Below, piece after piece: positions 1 through 8,438 of a stretch of DNA of 64,000 nucleotides (position 1 is the stretch's first letter; the number at the start of each line of letters is the position of its first letter). The DNA is taken from positions 217,809 through 281,808 of the forward strand of contig NZ_JAVRIB010000003.1 of NCBI RefSeq assembly GCF_031846275.1. Reading direction: 5' to 3'. Below the pieces are notes generated by a model. That model was not told where the DNA came from, did no database searches, and saw only the letters and a list, made by a program, of their open reading frames with translations. This stretch comes from Spectribacter hydrogenoxidans (lineage in GTDB: Bacteria; Pseudomonadota; Gammaproteobacteria; Nevskiales; Salinisphaeraceae). A program made the position numbers and the translations under genes.

Positions 1-792
1 CACCGCGTCGTTGAGGGTGCCGCCGAGCTGCCGGCCCGCCGCCCGGATGCGGTCCAGCGACCAGGACTGGGCCGCGAAACGCCGCGACGCCGAGACCCGC
101 TGATTCAGAATGCAGCGCGGCGCCTGGAAGGCGGAGACGAAATCCGGGTCCCGCTGCCAGGCCGACTGCACCGTTCGCGACAGCTCCATCGACACCCGCG
201 GCAGCGACGCGAGCTGGGCGCCCGCCACCTGCCCCAGCCGCAGGGCCGGGTTGCGCCCGCCCCGTTGCCGGCGGCGAGGCGGTATCGCCCACAGCGGTGT
301 CAGCTCGGTATCGCCGGCTTCGGTGGTCATCGCCCGCTGCAGCAGCCGCATGGCAGCCACCCCATCCACCATGGCGTGGTGAATCTTGGCGTAGACGGCA
401 ATGCGGCCGTCCTCCACACCATCGATCAGGTACAGCTCCCACAGCGGCTTGGCCCGATCCAGAAGATTGGCGTGCAGCTGGGATACCAGCGTGAGCAGCT
501 CGCGGATGCGCCCAGGGCGCGGCAGGGCCAGTGGCCGGAAATGGGCTTCCACGTCGAACGCCCGGTCCTCGGTCCAGAACCAGGCGCCAAGCCGCCGCAC
601 CAACCGCTGGTTGAACGGCGGATAGGCGCGGGTGGCCCGGCGGGTGCGCTCGATCAGCGCGGGGATATAGTCGTCGCCGGCATCGGCGGGCGGCCGCAGC
701 AACAGCAGGCCACCCACGTGCATGGGCTGATTGCGGCGCTCCAGCCACAGGAACCCCTGGTCGATGGGGGTAACCGGTTTCAGAGCCGGCAT
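1..792 (-). CDS. Wax ester synthase/diacylglycerol acyltransferase (WS/DGAT), C-terminal part beyond window
   Basis: Bifunctional O-acyltransferases of this family join acyl-CoA to fatty alcohols or diacylglycerol to make storage lipids at the inner face of the membrane. The reading frame starts MPALKPVTPIDQ at 792 and stays open to the window edge (264 codons of a family that is usually about 450-500). The catalytic HHxxxDG motif is present as HHAMVDG around residue 140, and GGTLNDAV at the edge matches the conserved NDV block that precedes the C-terminal half. The next upstream in-phase option is blocked by a stop, so the ATG at 790-792 is the only good start. The gene is divergent from the acetolactate synthase-like gene. 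Lipid genes nearby (4.3-7.7 kb) fit a lipid-storing bacterium, which is inference. Confidence 0.85.
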   Translation of the reverse strand, partial: MPALKPVTPIDQGFLWLERRNQPMHVGGLLLLRPPADAGDDYIPALIERTRRATRAYPPFNQRLVRRLGAWFWTEDRAFDVEAHFRPLALPRPGRIRELLTLVSQLHANLLDRAKPLWELYLIDGVEDGRIAVYAKIHHAMVDGVAAMRLLQRAMTTEAGDTELTPLWAIPPRRRQRGGRNPALRLGQVAGAQLASLPRVSMELSRTVQSAWQRDPDFVSAFQAPRCILNQRVSASRRFAAQSWSLDRIRAAGRQLGGTLNDAV

Positions 793-912
793 GCTGCGGC
801 CTGCATTGCAGGATCGTTGCTCATGGGCAGGAAGTTAGCACGCGGCCGGCTGCCGGGAATGTTGCTGCCGGCGTTTCCGGCATCTTCCTAACGCTGGCGC
901 GTCGCAATCGGC

Positions 913-918
913 TAAAAT
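913..918 (+). promoter_or_regulatory. Putative -10 box of the acetolactate synthase-like gene
   Basis: TAAAAT (5 of 6 to TATAAT) lies 32 bases before the chosen ATG, inside GCTAAAATACGCGGTTT. Transcription would start near 925, which places the alternative TTG at 926 at the very 5' end of the message and favours the ATG at 950. No convincing -35 box was seen. Confidence 0.35.
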
Positions 919-949
919 ACGCGGTTTGGAAGCGCAGACAGGCGACACT

Positions 950-2788
950 ATGGCCCAAGTTCGAGACAACCTGCCCGATCCCGCCAGCCACCCGCTGGCC
1001 GGCACCCGCATGACCGGCGCCGAGATGATGGTGCAGGTACTCGCAGACGAGGGGGTGGACACGGTATTCGGCTACTCGGGTGGCGCCATCCTGCCGACCT
1101 ACGACGCCATCTTCCGCTTCAACGCCGAGCACCACGACCGCATGCCGCTGATCGTGCCCGCCAACGAGCAGGGCGCGGGCTTCATGGCGGCCGGTTACGC
1201 CCGGGCCTCCGGCAAGGTGGGCGTGGCGCTGGTCACCTCCGGCCCCGGCGCCACCAACACCGTGACGCCGGTGCGCGACTGCATGGCCGATTCCGTGCCC
1301 ATCGTGGTCATCTGCGGACAGGTGGCCCGCGCGGCCGTGGGTACCGATGCCTTCCAGGAGGCCCCGGTGTCCAACATCATGAGCGCCGCGGCCAAGCATG
1401 TGTTCCTGGTCACCGAACCGGAACGCCTTGAAGCCACGGTGCGCACCGCCTTCGAGATCGCCCGTTCCGGCCGTCCCGGCCCGGTGGTCATCGACGTGCC
1501 CAAGGACGTGCAGAACTGGGAAGGCACGTTTGCCGGCGAAGGGGTGCTGCCCATTCCCGGCTATCGCCAGCGCATGAATGCCCTGGCGGCCAACCGCATC
1601 GACGACACCGAATGCGCCGACTTCTTCCGCCTGCTGGCCGAGAGCGAGCGCCCGCTGATCTATGCCGGGGGGGGCGTGATCAATGCCAACGCGTCCCAGG
1701 AGATGCGGGAACTGGCCCAGGCCTTCGGCATTCCGGTGGTCACCACCCTGATGGGCATCGGCGCGTTCGACACCACCGATCCCCTGGCCCTGCACATGCT
1801 GGGCATGCACGGCACCGCCTTCGCCAATTACGCGGTGGACGACTGCGATTTCCTGATCGCCATGGGCTCGCGTTTCGACGACCGGGTGGCCGGTGTGCCG
1901 CAGGCATTCGCGCCCAACGCACGGCACATCGCGCACTTCGACGTGGACGCGTCCGAGATCAACAAGGTCAAGAACGTGGACTGGCACCACGTCGGCGTGC
2001 TGGCCGAGAGCCTGCGGCGGCTGCTGGAATACGGCCGCGAGATCGGCTTTGCCGGCGAGTACGCGCCCTGGCACCGCCACATCGCGGACCTGAAGGCCCA
2101 TTACGCGATGAACTACGACCGCGAGTCCGACGCCATCCAGCCGCATCAGGTGATCGAGGAGATCAACAAGCTCACCGGCGGCGAGGCGATCATCAGCACC
2201 GGCGTTGGCCAGCACCAGATGTGGGCAGCGCAGTACTTCGATTTCCGCCAGCCCCGGCTGTGGCTGACCTCCGGCTCGATGGGCACCATGGGCTTCGGCC
2301 TGCCCGCAGCGGTGGGCGCGCAGTTTGCCCAGCGCGACAAGCTGGTGATCGACATCGACGGCGATGCCTCGATCCGCATGAACCTGGGCGAGCTGGAGAC
2401 AGTGACCACCTACGACCTGCCGGTGAAGATCGTGGTGCTCAACAACTTCGGCGACGGCATGGTCAAGCAGTGGCAGAAGCTGTTCTTCAAGGGTCGCCTG
2501 TCGGCGTCGGACAAGTCGCTGCACAAGAAGGATTTCGTCAAGGCAGCGGAAGCCGACGGCTTCGAGTTCGCACAACGGCTTGACGACAAGACCCGGTTGC
2601 CGGAGGTGATCAAGGCGTTCGTCGAGTACCAGGGCCCGGCGTTTCTCGAGGTGATCATCGATCCGGACGCCGGGGTCTACCCGATGGTGGGCCCGGGCAT
2701 GAGCTACCGCGAGATGATCACCGGCGACCATATCCCGAACCGCTACGAGACCAGCGACACCGAGGTGAGCCCCTCCGAGGCGTTCTGA
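950..2788 (+). CDS. Acetolactate synthase large (catalytic) subunit-like, ThDP-dependent
   Basis: Predicted thiamine-diphosphate enzyme of the acetohydroxyacid synthase group (condenses two pyruvates, or pyruvate with 2-oxobutyrate, for branched-chain amino acid synthesis). 612 aa from ATG 950; a TTG at 926 would add 8 residues. The catalytic glutamate sits at about residue 73 in ANEQGAGFMAAGYAR, and the ThDP motif is IDGDAS...NN around residues 470-500, followed by GMVKQWQ and the VYPMVGPGMS C-terminal signature. The segment after the NN is FGDGMVKQWQ rather than the usual YLGMV, so this is a divergent branch. No ilvH/ilvN regulatory subunit or ilvC follows; pyruvate kinase starts 37 bp downstream, suggesting linkage to pyruvate metabolism. 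Family certain, exact substrate less so. Confidence 0.85.
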   Translation: MAQVRDNLPDPASHPLAGTRMTGAEMMVQVLADEGVDTVFGYSGGAILPTYDAIFRFNAEHHDRMPLIVPANEQGAGFMAAGYARASGKVGVALVTSGPGATNTVTPVRDCMADSVPIVVICGQVARAAVGTDAFQEAPVSNIMSAAAKHVFLVTEPERLEATVRTAFEIARSGRPGPVVIDVPKDVQNWEGTFAGEGVLPIPGYRQRMNALAANRIDDTECADFFRLLAESERPLIYAGGGVINANASQEMRELAQAFGIPVVTTLMGIGAFDTTDPLALHMLGMHGTAFANYAVDDCDFLIAMGSRFDDRVAGVPQAFAPNARHIAHFDVDASEINKVKNVDWHHVGVLAESLRRLLEYGREIGFAGEYAPWHRHIADLKAHYAMNYDRESDAIQPHQVIEEINKLTGGEAIISTGVGQHQMWAAQYFDFRQPRLWLTSGSMGTMGFGLPAAVGAQFAQRDKLVIDIDGDASIRMNLGELETVTTYDLPVKIVVLNNFGDGMVKQWQKLFFKGRLSASDKSLHKKDFVKAAEADGFEFAQRLDDKTRLPEVIKAFVEYQGPAFLEVIIDPDAGVYPMVGPGMSYREMITGDHIPNRYETSDTEVSPSEAF

Positions 2789-2825
2789 CATCCGCACGCC
2801 GTACACCGCATGCTAGTCTCGGACC

Positions 2826-4253
2826 ATGCTTCGACGCACCAAGATCGTCGCCACCCTCGGGCCCGCGACCGACAATGAAGCGGCCCTGTCACGGCTGCTC
2901 AGTGCCGGCGCGAACGTGGTCCGGCTGAACTTCTCCCACGGCAGTGGCGACGAGCACCGCGCCCGGGCCGAGCGGGTGCGGCGCGCGGCCGCCGATCTCG
3001 ATGCCTCGGTGGGCATTCTCGGTGATCTGCAGGGCCCCAAGATCCGCATCGAATCCTTTGCCGGGGGCGCGGTGGATCTGGAAGCGGGTCAGGCGTTCGC
3101 GCTGGATTCGGACCTGGACCGGGACGCTGGCGATTCGACCGGCGTGGGGCTCGGCTATCGCCCGCTGGTGGACGATGTGTCGGTGGGCGATCTGCTTCTG
3201 CTGGACGATGGGGCGATCGCGCTCGAGGTCACCGGGGTATCCGGCGGCCGCATCGACACCCGGGTGGAGAACAGCGGCCGGCTGTCCTCGCGCAAGGGAC
3301 TGAATCTGCGCGGCGGCGGTCTGTCGGCGGCCGGGCTGACGGAACAGGATTACCGCGACATCGAACTGGCCGCGGAGATGAAGGTGGACTTCCTGGCGGT
3401 GTCGTTCGTGCGCTCGGCCGCGGATATCGAAGAAGCCCGGGCCCGGCTGCGGGCGGCCGGCGGTCATGCCCGCATCGTGGCCAAGATCGAGCGTGCGGAA
3501 GCGGTGGCCGACCTCGAGTCGATCATCGAGGCCTCCGACGTGGTGATGGTGGCCCGCGGCGATCTGGCGGTGGAGATCGGTGATCCGGAACTGCCGGCGG
3601 TGCAGAAGCGCATCATCGCCCAGTCGCGAGAGATGAACCGCACCGTGATCACCGCCACCCAGATGATGGAATCCATGATCGAGCAACCCACGCCCACCCG
3701 GGCGGAAGTGCTGGACGTGGCCAACGCGGTGCTTGACGGCACTGATGCCGTGATGCTGTCCGCAGAGACCGCGGTGGGCGCCTACGCGGTCAACGCAGTG
3801 GCGGCGATGGGCCGGATCTGCATCGGTGCCGAGAACGGCCATTTCACCGCCCGCTCCCAGCGGCGGCTGGCGACCCATTTCCGGCGTACCGACGAGGCCA
3901 TTGCCATGGCCACCACTTATACCGCCCGCCACATGCGCGCCGATGCCATCATCGCCCTCACCGATTCCGGCCACACCGCCATGCTGATGTCGCGCCAGGA
4001 CGTGGGCATCCCCATCTACGCCCTGACCCGGTCGGCGGAAACCTGCGGGTACCTGTCGGTGTGCCGTGGCGTCTATCCGCTGGCCTTCGAACCGGCAGAC
4101 CCGGCCGGCCCCGCCCTGATCCGCGAGGCGGTGGATTTCATGGTGGCACGCGGTGATGTGGCCCCGGGCGACCGCGTGCTGGTCACCAAGGGCGACATGC
4201 TCGGCCCCGGTGGCACCAACACCATGAAGATCGTCGAGATCTCCGCCCGCTGA
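2826..4253 (+). CDS. pyk: Pyruvate kinase
   Basis: Last step of glycolysis: phosphoenolpyruvate plus ADP to pyruvate plus ATP, cytoplasmic tetramer. 475 aa, the normal length of bacterial type II enzymes. Visible landmarks are RRTKIVATLGPA and VRLNFSHG at the N-terminus (barrel strand 1 and phosphate site), a B-domain insertion, the signature AKIERAEA around residue 220 containing the catalytic lysine, MVARGDLAVE (Mg ligands) and TATQMMESM. It lies 37 bp behind the acetolactate synthase-like gene in the same direction and may be co-transcribed, coupling pyruvate supply with its consumption. A 6-bp GC hairpin just past the stop may end the transcript. Confidence 0.95.
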   Translation: MLRRTKIVATLGPATDNEAALSRLLSAGANVVRLNFSHGSGDEHRARAERVRRAAADLDASVGILGDLQGPKIRIESFAGGAVDLEAGQAFALDSDLDRDAGDSTGVGLGYRPLVDDVSVGDLLLLDDGAIALEVTGVSGGRIDTRVENSGRLSSRKGLNLRGGGLSAAGLTEQDYRDIELAAEMKVDFLAVSFVRSAADIEEARARLRAAGGHARIVAKIERAEAVADLESIIEASDVVMVARGDLAVEIGDPELPAVQKRIIAQSREMNRTVITATQMMESMIEQPTPTRAEVLDVANAVLDGTDAVMLSAETAVGAYAVNAVAAMGRICIGAENGHFTARSQRRLATHFRRTDEAIAMATTYTARHMRADAIIALTDSGHTAMLMSRQDVGIPIYALTRSAETCGYLSVCRGVYPLAFEPADPAGPALIREAVDFMVARGDVAPGDRVLVTKGDMLGPGGTNTMKIVEISAR

Positions 4254-4261
4254 ACCACCTC

Positions 4262-4280
4262 GCCGGGCCAGCAACCCGGC
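4262..4280 (+). terminator. Possible GC hairpin after pyruvate kinase
   Basis: GCCGGG pairs with CCCGGC across a 7-base loop, 8 bases after the pyk stop. There is no T-run, so it is at best a weak or Rho-assisted terminator. Confidence 0.25.
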
Positions 4281-4315
4281 CCGACTTCCGAATACCTGCG
4301 CCATCGACCCCTGCC

Positions 4316-4783
4316 ATGTCCGACACTGCCCCCACCCGCGCCGATTTCCCCCATGTCTGCCCCCTCGACACCCGCTGGGCCGACAACGACCTCTACGGCC
4401 ACGTCAACAACGTGACCTACTACGCCTACTTCGACTCCGCCGTGAACCGCTACCTGATCGAGGCCGGCGGACTGGACATCCACGACGGCCCGGTGATCGG
4501 GCTGGTGGTGGAATCCGGCTGCCGCTACCACGCACCGGTGGCCTTTCCCGACCGGCTGGAGGCGGGCCTGCGGGTGGCCCATCTGGGCAACCGGGCGGTG
4601 ACCTACGAGCTGGGCATCTTCCGCGCCGGCGAAGCCGCTGCCTGCGCCGACGGCCGCTTCGTGCACGTGTTCGTCGACCGGCACAGCCGCCGCGCGGTGC
4701 CGATCCCCGAACCGGTGCGGGCGGCCCTCGCCCGGCTGACGACGCCGGCGCCGGACGCCGATGCATCCGAATCCGGTACCTAA
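4316..4783 (+). CDS. Hotdog-fold acyl-CoA thioesterase (4-hydroxybenzoyl-CoA thioesterase family)
   Basis: Small (155 aa) soluble thioesterase predicted to hydrolyse acyl-CoA or acyl-ACP. The family signature is clear: RWADNDLYGHVNNVTYYAYFD at residues 20-40, with the candidate catalytic aspartate at 23 or 25, followed by the hotdog strand CRYHAPVAFPDRLEAGLRV. No signal peptide. The gene follows pyruvate kinase by 62 bp and precedes the DUF1295 membrane protein by 47 bp. Its position at the head of a lipid-modification run suggests a fatty acyl substrate, which is inference from context. Confidence 0.8.
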   Translation: MSDTAPTRADFPHVCPLDTRWADNDLYGHVNNVTYYAYFDSAVNRYLIEAGGLDIHDGPVIGLVVESGCRYHAPVAFPDRLEAGLRVAHLGNRAVTYELGIFRAGEAAACADGRFVHVFVDRHSRRAVPIPEPVRAALARLTTPAPDADASESGT

Positions 4784-4830
4784 CGCGTTCTAACCCCCCC
4801 CGCTTTGACGACGACAATGACCCGCCACCC

Positions 4831-5610
4831 ATGAGCGCCTCCTGCATTTACCTGATCGGTCTGGCCGTGTCGCTGAGTGTGCTCACCCTGGTCTGGCTGG
4901 TGCAGCTGAAGACCGAGGACGCCAGCCCGGTGGACGTGGCCTGGTCCTGGCTGATGGGCGGCCTGGGCGTACTGTTCGCCGCCGCCGGCGACGCGCCACT
5001 GGCAGTGCGCCTGCTGCTGGCGCTGATGGCCGGCCTGTGGGGGCTACGGCTGGGCGGGTACCTGGCCATGCGCATGCGGGGCCAGCCGGAGGATTCCCGC
5101 TACGCCGCCGCTCGGGCCTCCTGGGGGCGGCGCGCGCCGCTGTACATGCTGCTGTTCTTCTGGTTCCAGGCCGTGGCAGCCTGGATCCTGGCGCTGCCGT
5201 TCCTGGTGGTGGCCTTCCGCCTGGACATGCCGGGTGTCGGTTGGCTGCTGCTGGCCGGCGTGGTCTGGCTGGTATCGGTGGTCGGCGAGGGACTGGCCGA
5301 CCATCAGCTGCATCGGTTCAAGCGTGACCCGGACAACCGGGGGCATGTCTGCCGTACCGGGCTCTGGCGTTATTCGCGTCATCCGAACTATTTCTTCGAG
5401 TCGCTGCACTGGGTCAGCTACGTGTTCCTGGCGATCGGCGCCCCCTATTGGTGGGCCACGCTGGCCAGTCCGGTGATCATGGCCTGGCTGCTACTCCGGG
5501 TTTCCGGCATTCCCACGGTGGAATCGCGCGAGGGCAAGGCCAAGCGCATCGGCTACGACGACTACGTGCGCACCACCAGCGCCTTCATTCCCTGGCCGCC
5601 GAAGGCCTGA
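4831..5610 (+). CDS. DUF1295 / steroid 5-alpha-reductase-like integral membrane protein
   Basis: 259 aa with about six hydrophobic membrane segments. The C-terminal part carries the family hallmarks CRTGLWRYSRHPNYFFE (around residue 170-186) and GYDDYVRTTSAFIPWPP at the end, as in DUF1295/isoprenylcysteine-methyltransferase-like and 5-alpha-reductase-like proteins. The biochemical reaction is not settled for bacterial members; they often neighbour cyclopropane-synthase-like methyltransferases, exactly as here (20 bp to the next gene). Likely acts on membrane lipids or fatty acids (inference). Confidence 0.8.
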   Translation: MSASCIYLIGLAVSLSVLTLVWLVQLKTEDASPVDVAWSWLMGGLGVLFAAAGDAPLAVRLLLALMAGLWGLRLGGYLAMRMRGQPEDSRYAAARASWGRRAPLYMLLFFWFQAVAAWILALPFLVVAFRLDMPGVGWLLLAGVVWLVSVVGEGLADHQLHRFKRDPDNRGHVCRTGLWRYSRHPNYFFESLHWVSYVFLAIGAPYWWATLASPVIMAWLLLRVSGIPTVESREGKAKRIGYDDYVRTTSAFIPWPPKA

Positions 5611-5630
5611 CCGCCCCGAGGATTGCATCG

Positions 5631-6668
5631 TTGGACAGCCTGCCGATTGAACTCTGCGAACGCGGCCTGGTGCCGGATGCCGTAGCCCGCGCGGGCATGC
5701 GGCGCCTGATCAACACCCGCCTGACCAGTCCCGAGGCGCGCGACGGCGAACGCCGCACCGAGGCATTCCGGGCCCTGCTGGAACGGGCGAGCAGCGGCCC
5801 CATCGCCGAACATACCGACGACGCCAATGCCCAGCACTATGAAGTTCCGGCGCCGTTCTTCCAGCATGCGCTGGGGCCGCGCCTGAAATACAGCGGCTGC
5901 CTGTTCGAATCATGCGATGCCGACCTGCCCGCCGCCGAGGAAGCCATGCTGCAGCGGACCGCCGAGCGAGCCGGCATCCGCGACGGCCATACCATTCTGG
6001 ACCTGGGCTGTGGCTGGGGCTCGTTCTCGCTGTGGGCGGCCGAAAAGTTTCCGGACTGCCGCATTACCGCCGTATCCAACTCCGGCGGCCAGAAGACCCA
6101 TATCGACGGTGTCGCCAGCGAGCGAGGGCTGAACAACCTCACCGTCCACACCTGCGACATCAACGAATTCGACCCCGGCGCCCGCTTCGACCGCATCGTG
6201 TCGGTGGAGATGTTCGAACACATGCGCAATCTGGGCGAACTGATGCGGCGCATTCGCGGCTGGCTGACCGACGACGGGCGGTTGTTCGTGCACATCTTCT
6301 GCCACAAGCTGCTGGCCTACCCATTCCTGGACGAAGGCCGCACCGACTGGATGGCCCGCCACTTCTTCACCGGCGGCATCATGCCCTCGGAGAACCTGCT
6401 GCTGAACCTGGCCGACGATCTGGTCATCCGCGACCACTGGTGGGTCTCGGGCCGACACTACGAGGCCACGTCCAATGCCTGGCTGGCCAACATGGACGCG
6501 CAGCGCCAGGCCGTTCGCGACATCTTCGTGCCCACCTACGGCGAGGCCGGGGCCGACCGCTGGATCCAGCGCTGGCGGATGTTCTTCATGGCCGTGGCCG
6601 AGCTGTTCGGCACCAACCGGGGCAACGAATGGGGCGTCGGTCACTACCTCTTCTCGCCGCGTTCCTGA
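5631..6668 (+). CDS. Cyclopropane-fatty-acyl-phospholipid synthase-family SAM methyltransferase
   Basis: Predicted S-adenosylmethionine-dependent enzyme acting on unsaturated acyl chains of phospholipids. 345 aa. Substrate-side motif HYEVPAPFF at residues 69-77 and SAM motif I ILDLGCGWGSF at 122-132 are intact; VEMFEHM is the family's post-II motif. The start is a TTG at 5631 preceded at 7 bp by GAGGAT; the open frame runs further upstream but lies inside the DUF1295 gene and has no homology there. The 3' end overlaps the next gene by 40 bases. Pairing with DUF1295 recalls membrane-lipid modification clusters induced by oxidative or photo-oxidative stress, but no sigma/anti-sigma pair is present here. 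Confidence 0.85.
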   Translation: MDSLPIELCERGLVPDAVARAGMRRLINTRLTSPEARDGERRTEAFRALLERASSGPIAEHTDDANAQHYEVPAPFFQHALGPRLKYSGCLFESCDADLPAAEEAMLQRTAERAGIRDGHTILDLGCGWGSFSLWAAEKFPDCRITAVSNSGGQKTHIDGVASERGLNNLTVHTCDINEFDPGARFDRIVSVEMFEHMRNLGELMRRIRGWLTDDGRLFVHIFCHKLLAYPFLDEGRTDWMARHFFTGGIMPSENLLLNLADDLVIRDHWWVSGRHYEATSNAWLANMDAQRQAVRDIFVPTYGEAGADRWIQRWRMFFMAVAELFGTNRGNEWGVGHYLFSPRS

Positions 6669-7675
6669 TCGCCGGCTGCGCGGCGGACCCGCGCTGGCAG
6701 GGCCCGCCCGGCAACCATTTCGACGGTACCCGGTTCTTCAACCCGGGGGTGGAAATGGACCGCGGCGTGGGCGATGTCCTGCGCTACCTGGTCACCCGCG
6801 ATCCCGGCGCCTGGGGAAAACTACAGGCGCGTTCGTTTGCCGATCCGCCGATGCGGGTGGCCACCGGCGAATTGCGCATCACGGTGGTAGGCCACGCCAC
6901 CGTGCTGATCCAGGCCGACGGGCTCAACATTCTCACCGACCCGGTGTGGTCGAATGCCATCGGCCCCTGGCCGGTATTCGGCGTCGAGCGGATGCGCCCA
7001 CCATCCCTGACCTTCGAGCAGCTGCCGCCGATCGACGTCGTGCTGATCAGCCACAACCACTACGACCACCTCGACCTGCCCACCATCCGGCGACTGGCCG
7101 CCGATCACGCCCCGCTGTTCGTGATACCGCCGGGCGACCGACCGCTGCTGGCGGAAGCCGGGGCCACCCGCATTGCAGAACTGGACTGGCACCAGACACT
7201 GACCCTGTCCAACGGGCGAACCCTGCACGCCCTGCCCTGCGTCCACTGGTCCGGGCGGCTGCCGTCGCTGGACCGCAACCTGAGTCTGTGGTCCGCCTAC
7301 GCGGTGGAAACCGCCGGCGGGCCGGTGTATTTCGGCGGGGATACCGCCTACGGCGATCATTTCCGGGACGCCGGGCATCGGCTCGGTCCATTCCGGCTGG
7401 CCCTGCTGCCCATCGGAGCCTACAAGCCCCGCTGGCTGGTGCGCCGGGTGCACATGAACCCGGACGAGGCGCTGACCGCCCATCGTGAACTGGGTGCCGC
7501 CCGCAGCATCGGCATGCACTTCGGCACGTTCGAACTTTCCGACGTGGGCCAGTTCCAACCCATTGATGACCTGGCCCGGGCCCGCCGCGACGCCGGCGTG
7601 CCCGCGATCGCCCTCACCGCAGCGAATTTCGGGGTCGGCGTCCCGATTCCACCACTGTCCGCAACCGAGGAGTAA
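6629..7675 (+). CDS. Metallo-beta-lactamase-fold lipoprotein (UlaG/NAPE-PLD-like hydrolase)
   Basis: Predicted lipid-anchored metal hydrolase. The ATG at 6629 lies inside the end of the methyltransferase gene and gives MGRRSLPLLAAFLIAGC, a short lipoprotein signal with lipobox IAGC (Cys17). The metal-binding motif is HNHYDHLD at 142-149, with later ligands in CVHWSGR, FGGDTAYG and MHFGTF. 348 aa. N-acyl-phosphatidylethanolamine phospholipase D-like proteins share this architecture (GHATVLIQ ... TDPVWS), and the neighbouring lipid genes make a phospholipid or acyl-amide substrate plausible. That assignment is inference; the fold and anchor are well supported. Confidence 0.8.
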   Translation: MGRRSLPLLAAFLIAGCAADPRWQGPPGNHFDGTRFFNPGVEMDRGVGDVLRYLVTRDPGAWGKLQARSFADPPMRVATGELRITVVGHATVLIQADGLNILTDPVWSNAIGPWPVFGVERMRPPSLTFEQLPPIDVVLISHNHYDHLDLPTIRRLAADHAPLFVIPPGDRPLLAEAGATRIAELDWHQTLTLSNGRTLHALPCVHWSGRLPSLDRNLSLWSAYAVETAGGPVYFGGDTAYGDHFRDAGHRLGPFRLALLPIGAYKPRWLVRRVHMNPDEALTAHRELGAARSIGMHFGTFELSDVGQFQPIDDLARARRDAGVPAIALTAANFGVGVPIPPLSATEE

Positions 7676-7679
7676 CCCC

Positions 7680-8438
7680 ATGCGCACGGCCGTGCTGATC
7701 GCCACCTGCCTGCTTAGCGCCCCGGCCCTGGCCGCGGACGGCAACACGCATTGCTTTACCGGCTATGGCTATGAGCTGGAAAGCAACCGGTTCGCCTACA
7801 CCGAACACCACGAGCAGATGCTCGACGATGCGGGCCGGCCGGTGGACTGGACCGTGACCTACCGTGATCCCGACGGCGAGGTGATCGCCCGCAAGACGCT
7901 GGACTTCAGCCACAACGAATTCGTGCCGGTGTACCGGATGCGCATGATCGACAGCGGCTATGTGGAGGGCATCGAGCGGGATGCCAGCGGCTGGCGCATG
8001 TTCCGCCGAGACGGCGAAAACGCCGAGCATGAAACCGAACCGTTCGAGCTGACCGACAACCTGGCTGCCGACAGCGGCTTCCACCCCTTCCTGCAGTCCC
8101 GTTTCGACACGCTGATGGATGGTGAGACCCGCCACTTCCGCTTTGCCGCGGCGGGACGCCAGTCGGCTTTCGATCTGCAAGTCGCACGCATCGAGGACAC
8201 CAAGTTCGAGGGCGAGACGGCGGTCCGCTTCGAGGCGGAACTGGACATGTGGCTGGTCAGCTTCTTCGTGGATTCGCTGGTGCTCACCTACGACCCGCAC
8301 ACCCGCGAACTGCTGGAATACCGCGGCATCGGCAATCTGCATGACGCCGAGGGCGAGACCTACCCGGTGCGCGTGGCCTACTACAGCGAGCCGCCCGACG
8401 AGGCAGGTGATGTGGCCACGAGCTGTGGCGGCGATTAG
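7680..8438 (+). CDS. Secreted hypothetical protein
   Basis: 252 aa, starting at ATG 7680 with a strong GAGGAG ribosome site 8 bp upstream that overlaps the end of the preceding gene. Residues 1-20 form a classical signal peptide ending APALA-AD. The mature protein is beta-rich and acidic with no domain I recognise; a lone cysteine pair (near residue 25 and near the C-terminus, TSCGGD) could form a disulfide. It is probably co-transcribed with the MBL lipoprotein (4-base gap). Its stop overlaps the stop of the convergent aminotransferase by 4 bases. Confidence 0.7.
   Translation: MRTAVLIATCLLSAPALAADGNTHCFTGYGYELESNRFAYTEHHEQMLDDAGRPVDWTVTYRDPDGEVIARKTLDFSHNEFVPVYRMRMIDSGYVEGIERDASGWRMFRRDGENAEHETEPFELTDNLAADSGFHPFLQSRFDTLMDGETRHFRFAAAGRQSAFDLQVARIEDTKFEGETAVRFEAELDMWLVSFFVDSLVLTYDPHTRELLEYRGIGNLHDAEGETYPVRVAYYSEPPDEAGDVATSCGGD

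Noticed and set aside
821..2806. Long antisense open frame (661 codons) opposite the acetolactate synthase-like gene
   Set aside because: GC-rich third positions leave the opposite strand open; its translation is His/Gly/Ala-biased with no domain, and the sense frame has clear catalytic motifs.
5912..6628. N-terminal extension of the metallo-beta-lactamase frame across the methyltransferase gene
   Set aside because: The extension is the +1 frame of a conserved methyltransferase, Arg/Pro-rich; the ATG at 6629 gives a textbook lipoprotein signal.
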